A DNA stretch of 29,793 bases from a virus: IMG/VR virus record IMGVR_UViG_3300035698_008857, positions 1-29,793 of that record; one strand, written 5' to 3'. The notes under the pieces are model-generated. The model was not told the DNA's origin. It saw only the letters and a list, made by a program, of their open reading frames with translations, and did not search any database. Below are positions 8,544 to 16,957 of this stretch, piece by piece; the stretch's first letter is position 1; each line of letters starts with the position of its first letter. The position numbers and the translations under genes were made by a program.

Positions 8544-10322
8544 TTATTCGTCCGTACAGGTTATGAGGTTTGTGGTTAAAGACGAACCCTTTACAATCCA
8601 ACTCGTACCATCGCTTTTAAGGTTTGCCCAGTCACCTACATTATTTCCGCTAACAAATGTAATAGTATCTTCAGCGGCACAAGCAGCGGCAACGTTGGCT
8701 GTATCAACCCAACCATTGATAATTGCCTCTGCGCTATTACCAGTAAGTACCGTGTAACTACCAGTATCGGCGGCGGCGGTAACTATAAAATCAAATTCAC
8801 AACCTATGACTGCGGCTGAAATTGCCGGTAAAATTGTCTGAAATTCAGTTGCGTGATTAAGGAATATTGTTTTTCCACATTCGGCAGCAGTGAGCGTATC
8901 GGCGGCGGCAAGGACTTCAGCATCTCTTAATACGTTTGTTGGAGCAGACAGGCCCATATCAAGCGTACCGGTTACAGCGAGCGTCATATCTCCACCGGCA
9001 GTCAACGTGAGATCATCAACAGCATTCGCCCCAATATCACCATTAGCCGCACCATCGGCATTTAAAAGTATTCCACCATTGGTTGTTTCCAGATTTATGG
9101 CGTTTCCTGCAACTGTTCCGGTTGCATCTACTTTAAACTGATCGGCAGCAGCTTCGGTGGCTGAGATTGTTACGCTTGATCCTGTAGCCGTAATAAGTAT
9201 GTCTTCAGTGGCAGCAGCAGCAGAGGCAAGTATTTGAATACCGCCGGCAGTTGCTTCTATAACAAGGGCATCAGTCGTATTTTCGGCAGATGTTAAACCA
9301 AGAGGCCCACCAGAATCAATATCAACACCACCGGCAGTACCATTAATGTCAATAGCTGCATCATTTGTACCCTGAGTATTAGTAATAACAATGGTTTCGG
9401 ATGTACCGCCGTTTGTCAGTAATCTAATTGCGCAGGCTGCATCCTCTGTTGAGCTAACATTGATGGATGTGTCAGTGGTTATATCAATGTCTTCACCAGC
9501 GGCACCACCGGCAACCGTTATATCAATACCACCAGCAGATGCCACAATTGAAATTGCATCTGCTGCTGTTCCGGAAGATGCAAGGTGTAAACTTGAATTT
9601 TGAGCACCAGTAACAGAAATTGTTAAATCGTCGGCTGCCCCATCTGCTGCTTTTGTCAATAAAGTCGCGGCACCATCGTATATATCCCACTGCACAACGC
9701 CTGTTGTGGTTGAGAAATCAATTAGATTTGTACCAAATGTTAAAAGTAAATCTTCACTGTTTTCATTTATCTCAAGAATATTATTAGCATCATTATCAAT
9801 GGTTAAACCGTTTTCCAGGGTTAAGGTTCCGGTCTTGCCGAATGACCACGAAGAGTTCATACCGTCAATATCTTTACCAGTACCATTATTGATAATATCA
9901 ATTAGGTTTCCAGTACCGGTATTTGTAATCTGGACAACATGGTTCGATCCATTTGTACCTGTAAATAAAACGGCGTCCTGGTCAACATCAATTTCACGTC
10001 CTGCACCAGCACCACCACCATCATATGCTTCATCAAGGTTTGAAACTCCACCACTCCCAGCACCTATCATGCTTGTTGTTGACCCGGCGTCATCTTCAAA
10101 ATATATGTCGTTCCCTGAAACATAAACCCGACCAGTACCACTCACCGGAGTTCCAGAAGGTGCGGTTATTTCTGGAATAGACATATAATGACCTGGAACA
10201 ATTTTTTCACCATACAATTCAATATCCGAGGATCTATCTCGTATACCTGCATACCCAAAACTGGCAATCAAAACCAGCATTACGGATATATAAAACCATT
10301 TTTTATTTTTAAATTTTTTCAT
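8544..10322 (-). CDS. Repeat-rich protein with signal peptide and a capsid-fibre-like C-terminal domain, 592 aa
   Basis: The gene follows the coat protein gene across a 94-bp gap with a hairpin. The first 25 residues look like a Sec signal peptide: Lys-rich start, hydrophobic core (ISVMLVLIASFGYAG) and a small-residue cleavage site near 25. A 'SGTGRVYVSGNDIYFEDDAG' strand segment follows. Residues 235-445 are degenerate repeats of about 45 residues rich in Ala, Gly, Thr and Asp, carrying variants of 'ATAGGIxI' and 'EDIxIT', and probably form a beta-solenoid. The last 130 residues ('AAECGKTIFLNHA' through 'KSDGTSWIVKGS') match a domain I recall in phage head-associated proteins. Its job may be head fibre, adhesin or secreted decoy. 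A signal peptide on a virion protein is unusual. Confidence 0.7.
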   Translation of the reverse strand: MKKFKNKKWFYISVMLVLIASFGYAGIRDRSSDIELYGEKIVPGHYMSIPEITAPSGTPVSGTGRVYVSGNDIYFEDDAGSTTSMIGAGSGGVSNLDEAYDGGGAGAGREIDVDQDAVLFTGTNGSNHVVQITNTGTGNLIDIINNGTGKDIDGMNSSWSFGKTGTLTLENGLTIDNDANNILEINENSEDLLLTFGTNLIDFSTTTGVVQWDIYDGAATLLTKAADGAADDLTISVTGAQNSSLHLASSGTAADAISIVASAGGIDITVAGGAAGEDIDITTDTSINVSSTEDAACAIRLLTNGGTSETIVITNTQGTNDAAIDINGTAGGVDIDSGGPLGLTSAENTTDALVIEATAGGIQILASAAAATEDILITATGSSVTISATEAAADQFKVDATGTVAGNAINLETTNGGILLNADGAANGDIGANAVDDLTLTAGGDMTLAVTGTLDMGLSAPTNVLRDAEVLAAADTLTAAECGKTIFLNHATEFQTILPAISAAVIGCEFDFIVTAAADTGSYTVLTGNSAEAIINGWVDTANVAAACAAEDTITFVSGNNVGDWANLKSDGTSWIVKGSSLTTNLITCTDE

Positions 10323-10349
10323 ATTTTACCTTTCGTTTTTTCTTAAAAT

Positions 10350-10379
10350 TTACTCAGGAGCGGTTAAACTCCTGAGTAA
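10350..10379 (-). terminator. Hairpin after the coat protein gene (weak terminator or attenuator)
   Basis: A perfect 11-bp inverted repeat (TTACTCAGGAG, 8-base loop, CTCCTGAGTAA) lies in the gap between the coat gene stop and the next start. On the coding strand it is followed by ATTTTAAG, a weak U tract. It could reduce read-through after the highly expressed coat gene or stabilise the coat mRNA 3' end. Confidence 0.6.
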
Positions 10380-10416
10380 TAAATATAATGTTATTAGATC
10401 AATTAAAAATCAAATA

Positions 10417-11658
10417 TTATCCTATTCCACGGACTGCATAATACGGTTCAATGGTATCCCACCCAAAAAGAGAATCAATCCTTGTAGACTCTCTGAAGTT
10501 TGTTTGATCCCACGCAGTGGAAACGGAAATTGCAAGACCGAGTTCTTCGTCGGTTGCAGATCCCCACATAACAGACTGACCAGCAGAAGCAGGCGCATCA
10601 AACGGGACCATTGTCATAGCAAAGGCATTCGGATGATAAAACAAATCAATCGGATATGCTGTTGACCCTGTTCCGATTACAGTAAGCAGAGCACCATTCT
10701 GTGGTAAGGTTACAACTGTCTGCTGTGGCAAGAAAGTGGTTGCTGTTGCAGCACTTGAATAGATTTTAGGGGAAATCGGTATGGTCATATTTCCTGAACC
10801 ATCGGCGTCAGTATCGGCAGTACAAACAAATCGCCTTAAATAACTACCACCCCACGCACTACCCGAAACAGGATTTACAGCAGCTACGGCAGCAATTGTA
10901 AAGATATCGCCCTTAAGTAGTGAGGTGGAAGCTCCCCATCCATCAGTAACCAGCTCTACGGCACCTTCAGTGGTTGACCCGTTCATTGCAGGAGTACCAG
11001 CCATTGCACCGGTTGTATGAGTTTGCATATTCTGATCAACACCCATATTGAAACCGGCAAACTTACCAACAAAACCCTTTCTGATCAAATCATCAACCAT
11101 CGACTGATTAAAAACGCTTTTCAATTCACCATCGGTCAAGCCTTCTTCTGACTCTGGACCCATTGTGTAATATCTTGGATCTTGGGGAACGGCTTCATTC
11201 CACATAAGTCTTTTTGCTGCTGCCAGAAATGCAAATGTAGACGGTGGAACTCCAGGTGTCCCTACCTGATTGTAAATATTTTTGTATTCTTCAGCACCCT
11301 TCAAATCAACAATATTTCCGATTGCGATTGTACCTGGATTTAAATGTTTTCTGGAAAAGGCTTCAATGTCAAGAGTAAGTTCTTTGGCTGTAAATCTCCA
11401 AGCAACATGCTCCTGCTCATCCATTGTAACGGTGGTGTTTCTTTCCTTTGCTTCACTTATTACCATTGTCGCACCGGAAGTGGTCCGGTATTTATTGGGT
11501 AACTGAACCCTTACAGAATCACCCTTTTGAAAACCACCTACTGCGTGAAATTCGTTTGAATAACCTTTGTAAACCGTTCTTGTAAACGCAAGGTTATTTT
11601 TAAGATCGAATAACGCTCTGTTTGCCAACATGTCATGTGTTAAAGTTACATTTGCCAT
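10417..11658 (-). CDS. Major capsid protein, P22 gp5-like, 413 aa
   Basis: This is the coat protein building the icosahedral head (HK97 fold). It lies directly after the scaffold gene, as in P22 (portal, scaffold, coat, gp4). Family-like segments are the N-terminal 'MLANRALFDLKNNLAF', 'QKGDSVRVQLPN', a helical 'EAFSRKHLNPGTIAI' stretch, 'GFVGKFAGFNMGVDQ' before an inserted beta domain, and the C-terminal 'STAWDQTNFRESTRIDSLFGW', which resembles the end of P22-like coat proteins. The length (P22 coat is 430) is as expected. An ATG is preceded by an aagga-type site. The hairpin downstream may set relative expression of the next gene. Confidence 0.88.
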   Translation of the reverse strand: MANVTLTHDMLANRALFDLKNNLAFTRTVYKGYSNEFHAVGGFQKGDSVRVQLPNKYRTTSGATMVISEAKERNTTVTMDEQEHVAWRFTAKELTLDIEAFSRKHLNPGTIAIGNIVDLKGAEEYKNIYNQVGTPGVPPSTFAFLAAAKRLMWNEAVPQDPRYYTMGPESEEGLTDGELKSVFNQSMVDDLIRKGFVGKFAGFNMGVDQNMQTHTTGAMAGTPAMNGSTTEGAVELVTDGWGASTSLLKGDIFTIAAVAAVNPVSGSAWGGSYLRRFVCTADTDADGSGNMTIPISPKIYSSAATATTFLPQQTVVTLPQNGALLTVIGTGSTAYPIDLFYHPNAFAMTMVPFDAPASAGQSVMWGSATDEELGLAISVSTAWDQTNFRESTRIDSLFGWDTIEPYYAVRGIG

Positions 11659-11677
11659 TTTTTAAATTTCCTTCTAT

Positions 11678-12529
11678 TTAGCCCCCGGCCTTAATCCTTG
11701 CCACTCTATCAGCTTCCCACTTGTTTTGTTGTTGTTTGTGAGACATTTTGGTTAAATCGGTGGTATCTGCTACAACAGCACCGGTTTTCACAAGGGGTAC
11801 AGGATCAGGGGCACCAGTTTCTCTTTTTGGTGGAATAGCAGGTTTGGTTTTTAAACCGGCCTGTATTTTTCCAACCTCTATAGCCATACTTACAGGTGAA
11901 AGCGTATGAAGTCTTGCAGCTTCAGCAGGATCACTGCCTATTCTATGCATAACATCTGACATATCATCGCCAGTAGCCTCAATCGCGGTAAACAGGTCCA
12001 TTGATTTTATAACGTTGCTATTAATAACAACATCATCAAAATCAACGTATTTTTCGCGGCCTTTGGCATAATGGGAACGAACATTTTCGGTACGTTCGGT
12101 TTGCTTTTTTTCTTCAGTGTCAGCCTTGAATTCTGCCCTGATAGCATCAGTTCCTTCTTTAATCTTGGCATCCACATAGTCCTGTTCAGTATCAAAGGAA
12201 TCTCTATCAAGTTCAGTGGTCTGTTGAGTTTGTTCTTGACTCTGGACCTTGTTTTGTGCGTTTGCCTCTGCCACACCTTTGTAATAAGCTGCTTGCTCAT
12301 TCGCTTCATGCTTTTCACGATTTATTTTATCAAATCGTTTCTGTAAATTACTTTCTTTTTTTTCTTCAGGTGTTATGACAACTTCGTCAACACCATCCCC
12401 CGGTTTTACGTTCCCGGTATCGGTTACAGTATTTTCATTCGTGACAACTGCTACCTGTGTTTGTTCATCTACAACAGTTGTAGTTGTCGTTTCATCTACC
12501 TGTGTTTCGTTTGCGATATTTTCGTTCAT
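11678..12529 (-). CDS. Capsid scaffolding protein, 283 aa
   Basis: This is a highly acidic, Gln/Glu/Lys-rich and probably helical protein immediately upstream of the coat gene, the usual place and composition of a scaffold. The first 60 residues are Thr/Val/Glu-rich and disordered. Residues 60-160 have coiled-coil character ('KRFDKINREKHEANEQAAYY'). The C-terminus is basic ('KQQQNKWEADRVARIKAGG'), matching the charged coat-binding end of known scaffolds. The ATG 12527-12529 is chosen because GAGGA lies at the right distance. An upstream ATG at 12559 would add ten residues and lacks a good site. No protease domain was seen. Confidence 0.75.
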   Translation of the reverse strand: MNENIANETQVDETTTTTVVDEQTQVAVVTNENTVTDTGNVKPGDGVDEVVITPEEKKESNLQKRFDKINREKHEANEQAAYYKGVAEANAQNKVQSQEQTQQTTELDRDSFDTEQDYVDAKIKEGTDAIRAEFKADTEEKKQTERTENVRSHYAKGREKYVDFDDVVINSNVIKSMDLFTAIEATGDDMSDVMHRIGSDPAEAARLHTLSPVSMAIEVGKIQAGLKTKPAIPPKRETGAPDPVPLVKTGAVVADTTDLTKMSHKQQQNKWEADRVARIKAGG

Positions 12530-12586
12530 AATTTCCTCGTATTTTACCCCAACATACATGGCCTATTGGTGGGCTTTTAATGGTTA

Positions 12587-12778
12587 TTATCTAATTTCTG
12601 GAATTCTTGCACCATTTTTCTTACGATCCGGATGTGATGTAATTTCAGCACGACCATTCACAACTTTATAATGAATTTTCTTTCCGTCTTTACGTCTCAT
12701 GGATTTACTTTCCGGACCCTTATCCTTTGGAATTTTACGAATAATATCGTTCAAATCTCCGTTTCTTATTTCGTTCAT
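12587..12778 (-). CDS. Small basic hypothetical protein, 63 aa
   Basis: A short ORF sits tightly between the zincin-like gene and the scaffold gene and is very rich in Lys and Arg ('RKIPKDKGPESKSMRRKDGKK'). It has no cysteines or membrane segment. Its position and the neighbouring gene spacing of two bases support expression. No family was recognised. A nucleic-acid-binding or assembly role would be a guess. Confidence 0.5.
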   Translation of the reverse strand: MNEIRNGDLNDIIRKIPKDKGPESKSMRRKDGKKIHYKVVNGRAEITSHPDRKKNGARIPEIR

Positions 12779-12780
12779 TA

Positions 12781-13080
12781 CTATTCCTTTTCTTTTAAAA
12801 AAGTTAAATTATTGTCTCTTAATACTGAAAACAACCCCTCGCTTAGTGAAGACAAATCTTTGTGCTCAAGATTGAGTTCTAAATGATATTTTAAAGCTTC
12901 AATAATCTCATGCAATAAAGCTTCAAACTGTTTACTTTCTGGACTTGGTTCGTTTTGTATTTTTATAGCAAGCAAACCAGGGCAACACGTACCAATTGAA
13001 TCATTTGTGAACATTAATTTGTTAGTTTCTTCAACCGAATACTCATGACCAAGAATTTTTAACTTTTTAGGTATAACCAT
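12781..13080 (-). CDS. Zincin-like small phage protein with HEIIE motif, 99 aa
   Basis: The protein starts with 'IPKKLKILGHEYSVEE', a beta start common to a family of small phage proteins that have a metallopeptidase-like helix. The central 'FEALLHEIIEALKYH' helix carries HExxE rather than classic HExxH. The following 'LEHKDLSSLSEGLFSVL' helix fits the same family. It is probably a zinc-binding fold, but catalytic activity is uncertain because the second histidine is missing. The gene starts at the portal stop (overlapping TAATG) and is therefore co-translated with the portal. Function in these phages is not known to me. Confidence 0.55.
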   Translation of the reverse strand: MVIPKKLKILGHEYSVEETNKLMFTNDSIGTCCPGLLAIKIQNEPSPESKQFEALLHEIIEALKYHLELNLEHKDLSSLSEGLFSVLRDNNLTFLKEKE

Positions 13081-15185
13081 TACTGTTGTTGACCTCCTAT
13101 TTTATTTAGTACAGATGTCGCGCCACCTTCAGCAGCAGCTTGTAACAATTTTTCAATATTTCCACCCTTAAGCTGAATATCAATCTTTTTCTCTTCCACT
13201 TCTAAAGCCTGTTCTTGAACTTCAAGTTCTTTCTTTTTCACATCAAGGGTCTGTGCTTCGATTTTAAGCTTTGCCAATGTTTCCTCAAGAGAAGGTTGTT
13301 CCTCTTCCTGCGCTTCATTTTTATCATTTTCATCGTCATTCTCAACAATGCCCTTCGGCAAAGTCTTCTTTATCCTGTCTGCCAATACCTGAGACTCAGG
13401 AAAATCCATATTTCTCACGACTATATCACCACCAAATTGACCAACGGCAGGAATGAACCTTGCTGCCTGAATTAATCCGGCCGTGGTAGCTTCGCGCTGT
13501 GTTTTATAATGAGGACCAACAGAAGAAGTGACCGCATACTTACCGACAGAAAGATCATTCATGATAATTTCTTTTTGGGTTTCATCATCAAATACACTTT
13601 GGTTTACAGTAATTTCTTTCTTTGATCCATCTTCACCCATGATCATAAATTGTCGTTCTGTATCTATAATTTTCGGTATCAAATCAATTAATATTTCCGC
13701 TGTAAAATCCTGGGCATCTGCTAAATTATCCGGATAAGCAAAATTGGCAATATTTCCCTGTGATTTTCTTTCCCTGATTGCCGTACCACTCGTTTCATTC
13801 GATCTTGCCCCTAATGATGCATCAAATATGCTTCCGGTTGCTTTCATTTCGTCATTAGATGTCAAAGCTTGCTGGACATTACCAGACGAAGCTTGGGGTG
13901 GTATAATATCAATCGGTGCCGGAACCCCTGGAATATGATTGTAAAGCTGATAGGCATAAGCAGATTTACTTTTATACATCTTTTCATGATCCTCTATCTG
14001 TTCAGGTGTGAGCCTTACTGGTGGTTGTTTAGCAAGGGCAACACGCTCAATTTCAGCATTTCTTTCATAGTTATACATACGCTGTGGACCCTTTTGGAAT
14101 CTCGTTAAACCCCTTACAAACTCCTTACCTTCAATATTAATTTCCTTACCGAAAACAGGAATAACAGGAATAAATTTTCCAGCCCATTCATGTGGGCCAG
14201 AAACTATCTGCGATCCGTCAATTAAGTACATGACGACTTTATGGCTATCAATTGTTTTTTCTTTTACAACGTCAGGAGCAGGGTTTATTATTTGCGTCGA
14301 ACCAATCACAGCGTTTTCGCCCTCTTCACCCTCAACAACCGTACCATCCTGAAGTTGATGAACTGTTCTTTCCTGCGCTTTTAATTCGTCAATTATTGAA
14401 TCGTATTTTTCCTTGTCAACAATACGGCCATCGCTGAGTTTGTAGAGAGTTTTTTGAACTGGTACTTTCACCCAATACTCAGCAATTCTCACAGTGTTTT
14501 CGCCTGTCCACCATTTATATCTATCACCGATTTGGGACTTGTTAAAACTTGACGGTTCCTTTTTATATCTGACACGGAATTCTTCACGGTTTATATCTTC
14601 AGTAATAAATAAATATCTTCCGTCTCTTTTATCCCATTCTTCGGCAGCAGGATCAAAATAAACACTGTATGCATTCTTGATACGCTTTATTTTAATATCC
14701 TTGTTGCCCCACTTAGAATCATTAAACACATCCTCATCAGACATTTCAGTAACTACACGCCAACAACCGCGCCCACTCTGTACACAACTTTCAGCAGCAG
14801 TTTTATATATTCTATCTGACTTTGATAGTCTCTCTATGCTGCTTACAATACCCTTTAATAAATCAGCCGTTTCTTTCGTTCCGGGTAATCCAGTGGAAAT
14901 AACATCAAGCCGGATTTTGTTTTGACGCATTTCACCAACGACTTGATCAACAAAACCAGGAAGCTTATTGATGGTTTCCATCGGTCGTCCTTCAAGCTTT
15001 CTTTCAGCAACGATATCAGGGGGCCATTGATCACCATTAAGAAAATTTAAATCATCTACGGCTTCAGCACGATTTAAAGCCTCTTCGGTGGCAGACCAGT
15101 GAAAGCGGTCTCTTGCCTCAGCCATTAAAGCTTCTTCTTCAGTTATGTCTTTTGATTTTGTGTCTACTATTTCAATTTTTTGCAT
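13080..15185 (-). CDS. Portal protein, P22 gp1-like, 701 aa
   Basis: This is the dodecameric portal through which DNA enters and leaves the head. Its length is near the 725 residues of P22 gp1. The N-terminus 'EARDRFHWSATEEALNRAEAVDDLNFLNGDQWP' and 'GRPMETINKLPGFVDQVVGEMRQNK' are hallmark segments of this portal family. The middle holds 'YSVYFDPAAEEWDKRDGRYLF' and the C-terminal 100 residues form a Gln/Glu/Lys-rich coiled coil like the P22 portal barrel. The stop overlaps the next gene. The terminase, portal, scaffold and coat order is as in P22, apart from extra fibre genes in between. Confidence 0.9.
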   Translation of the reverse strand: MQKIEIVDTKSKDITEEEALMAEARDRFHWSATEEALNRAEAVDDLNFLNGDQWPPDIVAERKLEGRPMETINKLPGFVDQVVGEMRQNKIRLDVISTGLPGTKETADLLKGIVSSIERLSKSDRIYKTAAESCVQSGRGCWRVVTEMSDEDVFNDSKWGNKDIKIKRIKNAYSVYFDPAAEEWDKRDGRYLFITEDINREEFRVRYKKEPSSFNKSQIGDRYKWWTGENTVRIAEYWVKVPVQKTLYKLSDGRIVDKEKYDSIIDELKAQERTVHQLQDGTVVEGEEGENAVIGSTQIINPAPDVVKEKTIDSHKVVMYLIDGSQIVSGPHEWAGKFIPVIPVFGKEINIEGKEFVRGLTRFQKGPQRMYNYERNAEIERVALAKQPPVRLTPEQIEDHEKMYKSKSAYAYQLYNHIPGVPAPIDIIPPQASSGNVQQALTSNDEMKATGSIFDASLGARSNETSGTAIRERKSQGNIANFAYPDNLADAQDFTAEILIDLIPKIIDTERQFMIMGEDGSKKEITVNQSVFDDETQKEIIMNDLSVGKYAVTSSVGPHYKTQREATTAGLIQAARFIPAVGQFGGDIVVRNMDFPESQVLADRIKKTLPKGIVENDDENDKNEAQEEEQPSLEETLAKLKIEAQTLDVKKKELEVQEQALEVEEKKIDIQLKGGNIEKLLQAAAEGGATSVLNKIGGQQQ

Positions 15186-15191
15186 AGTATA

Positions 15192-15443
15192 TTATTTCTT
15201 TTTAGAAACACGTTTGCGAACAGATGTTTGCTGAAATATAGATTTCTTTGGTAAGGGTTTTTGTGCAACTTTTTTCATAGCAGATGCTTCTTTTTGTTTA
15301 TCAGTAGCCATGATTTTGGCTTGTTTTTTAGCAGCACCCATTCTTTTTTTATCACCCTTAATTTCTTCGGCAGTTGCAAGTGACCTTGCGTCATCTTCTG
15401 CTCGCCATCTTTTTTGATCAACTGACATTGGTGTACTTGGCAT
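15192..15443 (-). CDS. Small lysine-rich hypothetical protein, 83 aa
   Basis: A strongly basic, low-complexity ORF lies immediately upstream of the portal gene, six bases from its start. The first 40 residues look helical ('DQKRWRAEDDARSLATAEEI') and the second half is Lys/Ala/Gln rich, ending in KRVSKKK. Small basic proteins occur near portals in many phages as DNA-associated or minor head proteins. No domain is recognised, so this is kept as hypothetical. Confidence 0.5.
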   Translation of the reverse strand: MPSTPMSVDQKRWRAEDDARSLATAEEIKGDKKRMGAAKKQAKIMATDKQKEASAMKKVAQKPLPKKSIFQQTSVRKRVSKKK

Positions 15444-15455
15444 AATTCTCCTTTT

Positions 15456-15818
15456 TTAACTACCTTCGACCAACACAACAGTGATGGGTCCGGATGTTTG
15501 AGAGACACATGTAAATCTTAAAAGCCTTTCATTATAGCCTCTTGGAATACATCTTACATAATCAGAAAAATCCATGAATCCGGGGTCAGCACCAGATACA
15601 ACGACCACTAAATCATTGCCATCAGCCGGGTCAAGAATAGGGATGTAATTCGCACCATTATCATTTGAGTATGCTAAACCAACAGCTCCGGCGATCATAT
15701 CCGGAAAACTTGCGCCTATAAAAGTCGTCCATGCCTGAAGTGAAAACGACTCTGACACCACGCCATTATCAAGGATAACCAAATCTGTTTCTAAGAATTT
15801 ATGTGCTTCATTTGCCAT
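15456..15818 (-). CDS. Hypothetical structural protein, 120 aa
   Basis: A beta-rich protein with many Gly, Asp, Val and Thr residues and no signal or membrane segment. The sequence alternates strands and turns, for example 'NYIPILDPADGNDLVVVVSG' and 'ITVVLVEGS' at the C-terminus. It is spaced two bases from the previous gene's end, in a cluster of small structural genes between the tailspike and the portal. It could be a head decoration or fibre-accessory protein. The family was not recognised. Confidence 0.5.
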   Translation of the reverse strand: MANEAHKFLETDLVILDNGVVSESFSLQAWTTFIGASFPDMIAGAVGLAYSNDNGANYIPILDPADGNDLVVVVSGADPGFMDFSDYVRCIPRGYNERLLRFTCVSQTSGPITVVLVEGS

Positions 15819-15819
15819 T

Positions 15820-16101
15820 TTAACGTCTCCTCATATAATTTAGTAACCATGTTGACCTACGCCTAATAGCCGCAACAGGAGCACCATTTTTTATTCTTGT
15901 TACGACTCCTGTCATTGCCGGAAGTATGCCAGATATTCCCCTCTTTGCGTACAGAGATGTTAAATCACCTACAAATGTAATAACACCACCTATCGAACGT
16001 TTAAGCTTTTTGCCTTCACCTACATTTCCAGAAAACGTGACGGTTCCATCCACACCACGTTTATAACTTCGTTTTCTGGTAACTTCACCGGCAAATGGCA
16101 T
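15820..16101 (-). CDS. Repeat protein with basic Gly-strand repeats, 93 aa
   Basis: Three short tandem units of the form basic-hydrophobic-Gly-hydrophobic can be read: 'RSYKRGVDGTVTFSGNV', 'KLKRSIGGVITFVGDL' and 'YAKRGISGILPAMTGVV'. The C-terminus is Arg-rich. The same motif ('GVLPAMSGVVTRKKSYKRS') ends the tailspike gene at 16954-18057, so the two proteins share a repeat module. Such repeats are recalled from other environmental phages and probably form small beta structures. A structural or DNA-binding role is possible. Confidence 0.55.
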   Translation of the reverse strand: MPFAGEVTRKRSYKRGVDGTVTFSGNVGEGKKLKRSIGGVITFVGDLTSLYAKRGISGILPAMTGVVTRIKNGAPVAAIRRRSTWLLNYMRRR

Positions 16102-16103
16102 TT

Positions 16104-16709
16104 TTAAGTCTCTGCTGTAACTGTTAACTGATACGTATATTCTATCTCATCCAAATTAATAACATTATCGACTGGACTTAAAACAGACCTGTCCATCATG
16201 GTTCCTGCTGGTGTGCCATCGTCTGACAAAAGGGCATGTTCGGCAACCGCATGAGTTCCTGTAAATGCTATAGTGGCAACGGATTTATAAATATTTGCCG
16301 TTGCACCCTCAATCTGCGTACCATCCACCCTGGCCTCAATTTCGGTTACAAGTGCCGTTTGGGTATTTGCTTCAGCCGTTGTACCCGTTCCAACTGCATG
16401 CCATGAAAAAGCATCCATTGGATTAGTGGTGGAATCTTGAAGACTGTCCACGATATACGCAGCAAAGGCAGTGGTAACGAGATTGCAAGAAACTAAACCC
16501 TCTGATATTACCTTACCTTCTCTTGTGTGCTTACGAGACAGGAAACCAAAAAATTGAAGCCCTGGACCCCTGTGGGTATCACACAAGTCTTTAAAAATTT
16601 GATCAACGCTCAATCCAACCGGTAAAATACCACACTTAATTAAACGTCTTGTTTTGAGACTGCGCTTTTTACTATCGATATTTTGCCTTTCACTTGTCTT
16701 TTCATGCAT
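16104..16709 (-). CDS. Hypothetical virion protein, 201 aa
   Basis: The protein has a basic N-terminus of about 40 residues and then a beta-rich region with a 'HAVGTGTTAEANTQTALVTE' segment, followed by 'ARVDGTQIEG', 'ATIAFTGTHAVAEHALLSDD' and 'YTYQLTVTAET'. That layout (GTGTTA..., T-x-EIEAR, A-x-F, E-x-ALL) is familiar from phage tail-fibre and decoration-type beta-sandwich proteins. The ATG overlaps the upstream 105-aa gene by 70 bases, so the true start could be later, but no later Met occurs until about residue 97. Confidence 0.55.
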   Translation of the reverse strand: MHEKTSERQNIDSKKRSLKTRRLIKCGILPVGLSVDQIFKDLCDTHRGPGLQFFGFLSRKHTREGKVISEGLVSCNLVTTAFAAYIVDSLQDSTTNPMDAFSWHAVGTGTTAEANTQTALVTEIEARVDGTQIEGATANIYKSVATIAFTGTHAVAEHALLSDDGTPAGTMMDRSVLSPVDNVINLDEIEYTYQLTVTAET

Positions 16710-16957
16710 CTTGGCTCCCTTTTTTCTAATTCACCACTATCATATTTAGCCTGTTGTAAGGCACTGTGTTTCCTGCGTTTACGATCTGGAATTATCTTTT
16801 TATTCTTATCTCTCATTTCTTTGTGGTTAATATATTTGAAAACTTTTGTTTTGACAGGATCGTTTATAAAAAGTCGCTTACAAGAAAAATAAATAGTAAA
16901 CGCCAATGGAAATAAAAGTAAGCACAATATTATCATTTGAAAATCCAACCCTTTCAT
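16640..16957 (-). CDS. Small membrane protein with basic tail, 105 aa
   Basis: Residues 8-25 (MIILCLLLFPLAFTIYFS) form a single hydrophobic membrane helix. The rest is strongly Lys/Arg-rich ('KKIIPDRKRRKHSALQQAKY'), so an N-out, C-in single-pass topology is possible. The ATG overlaps the tailspike gene's stop as ATGA, and the 3' end overlaps the next gene by 70 bases, which is unusually long for this window. It might be a lysis-related or superinfection protein. It may also be partly spurious past the overlap. The family was not recognised. Confidence 0.45.
   Translation of the reverse strand: MKGLDFQMIILCLLLFPLAFTIYFSCKRLFINDPVKTKVFKYINHKEMRDKNKKIIPDRKRRKHSALQQAKYDSGELEKREPRCMKRQVKGKISIVKSAVSKQDV

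Noticed and set aside
8890-10125. Several plus-strand frames within the 592-aa repeat protein
   Set aside because: They are Pro/Ser/Val-rich shadows produced by the Gly/Ala/Thr codons of the real minus-strand gene.
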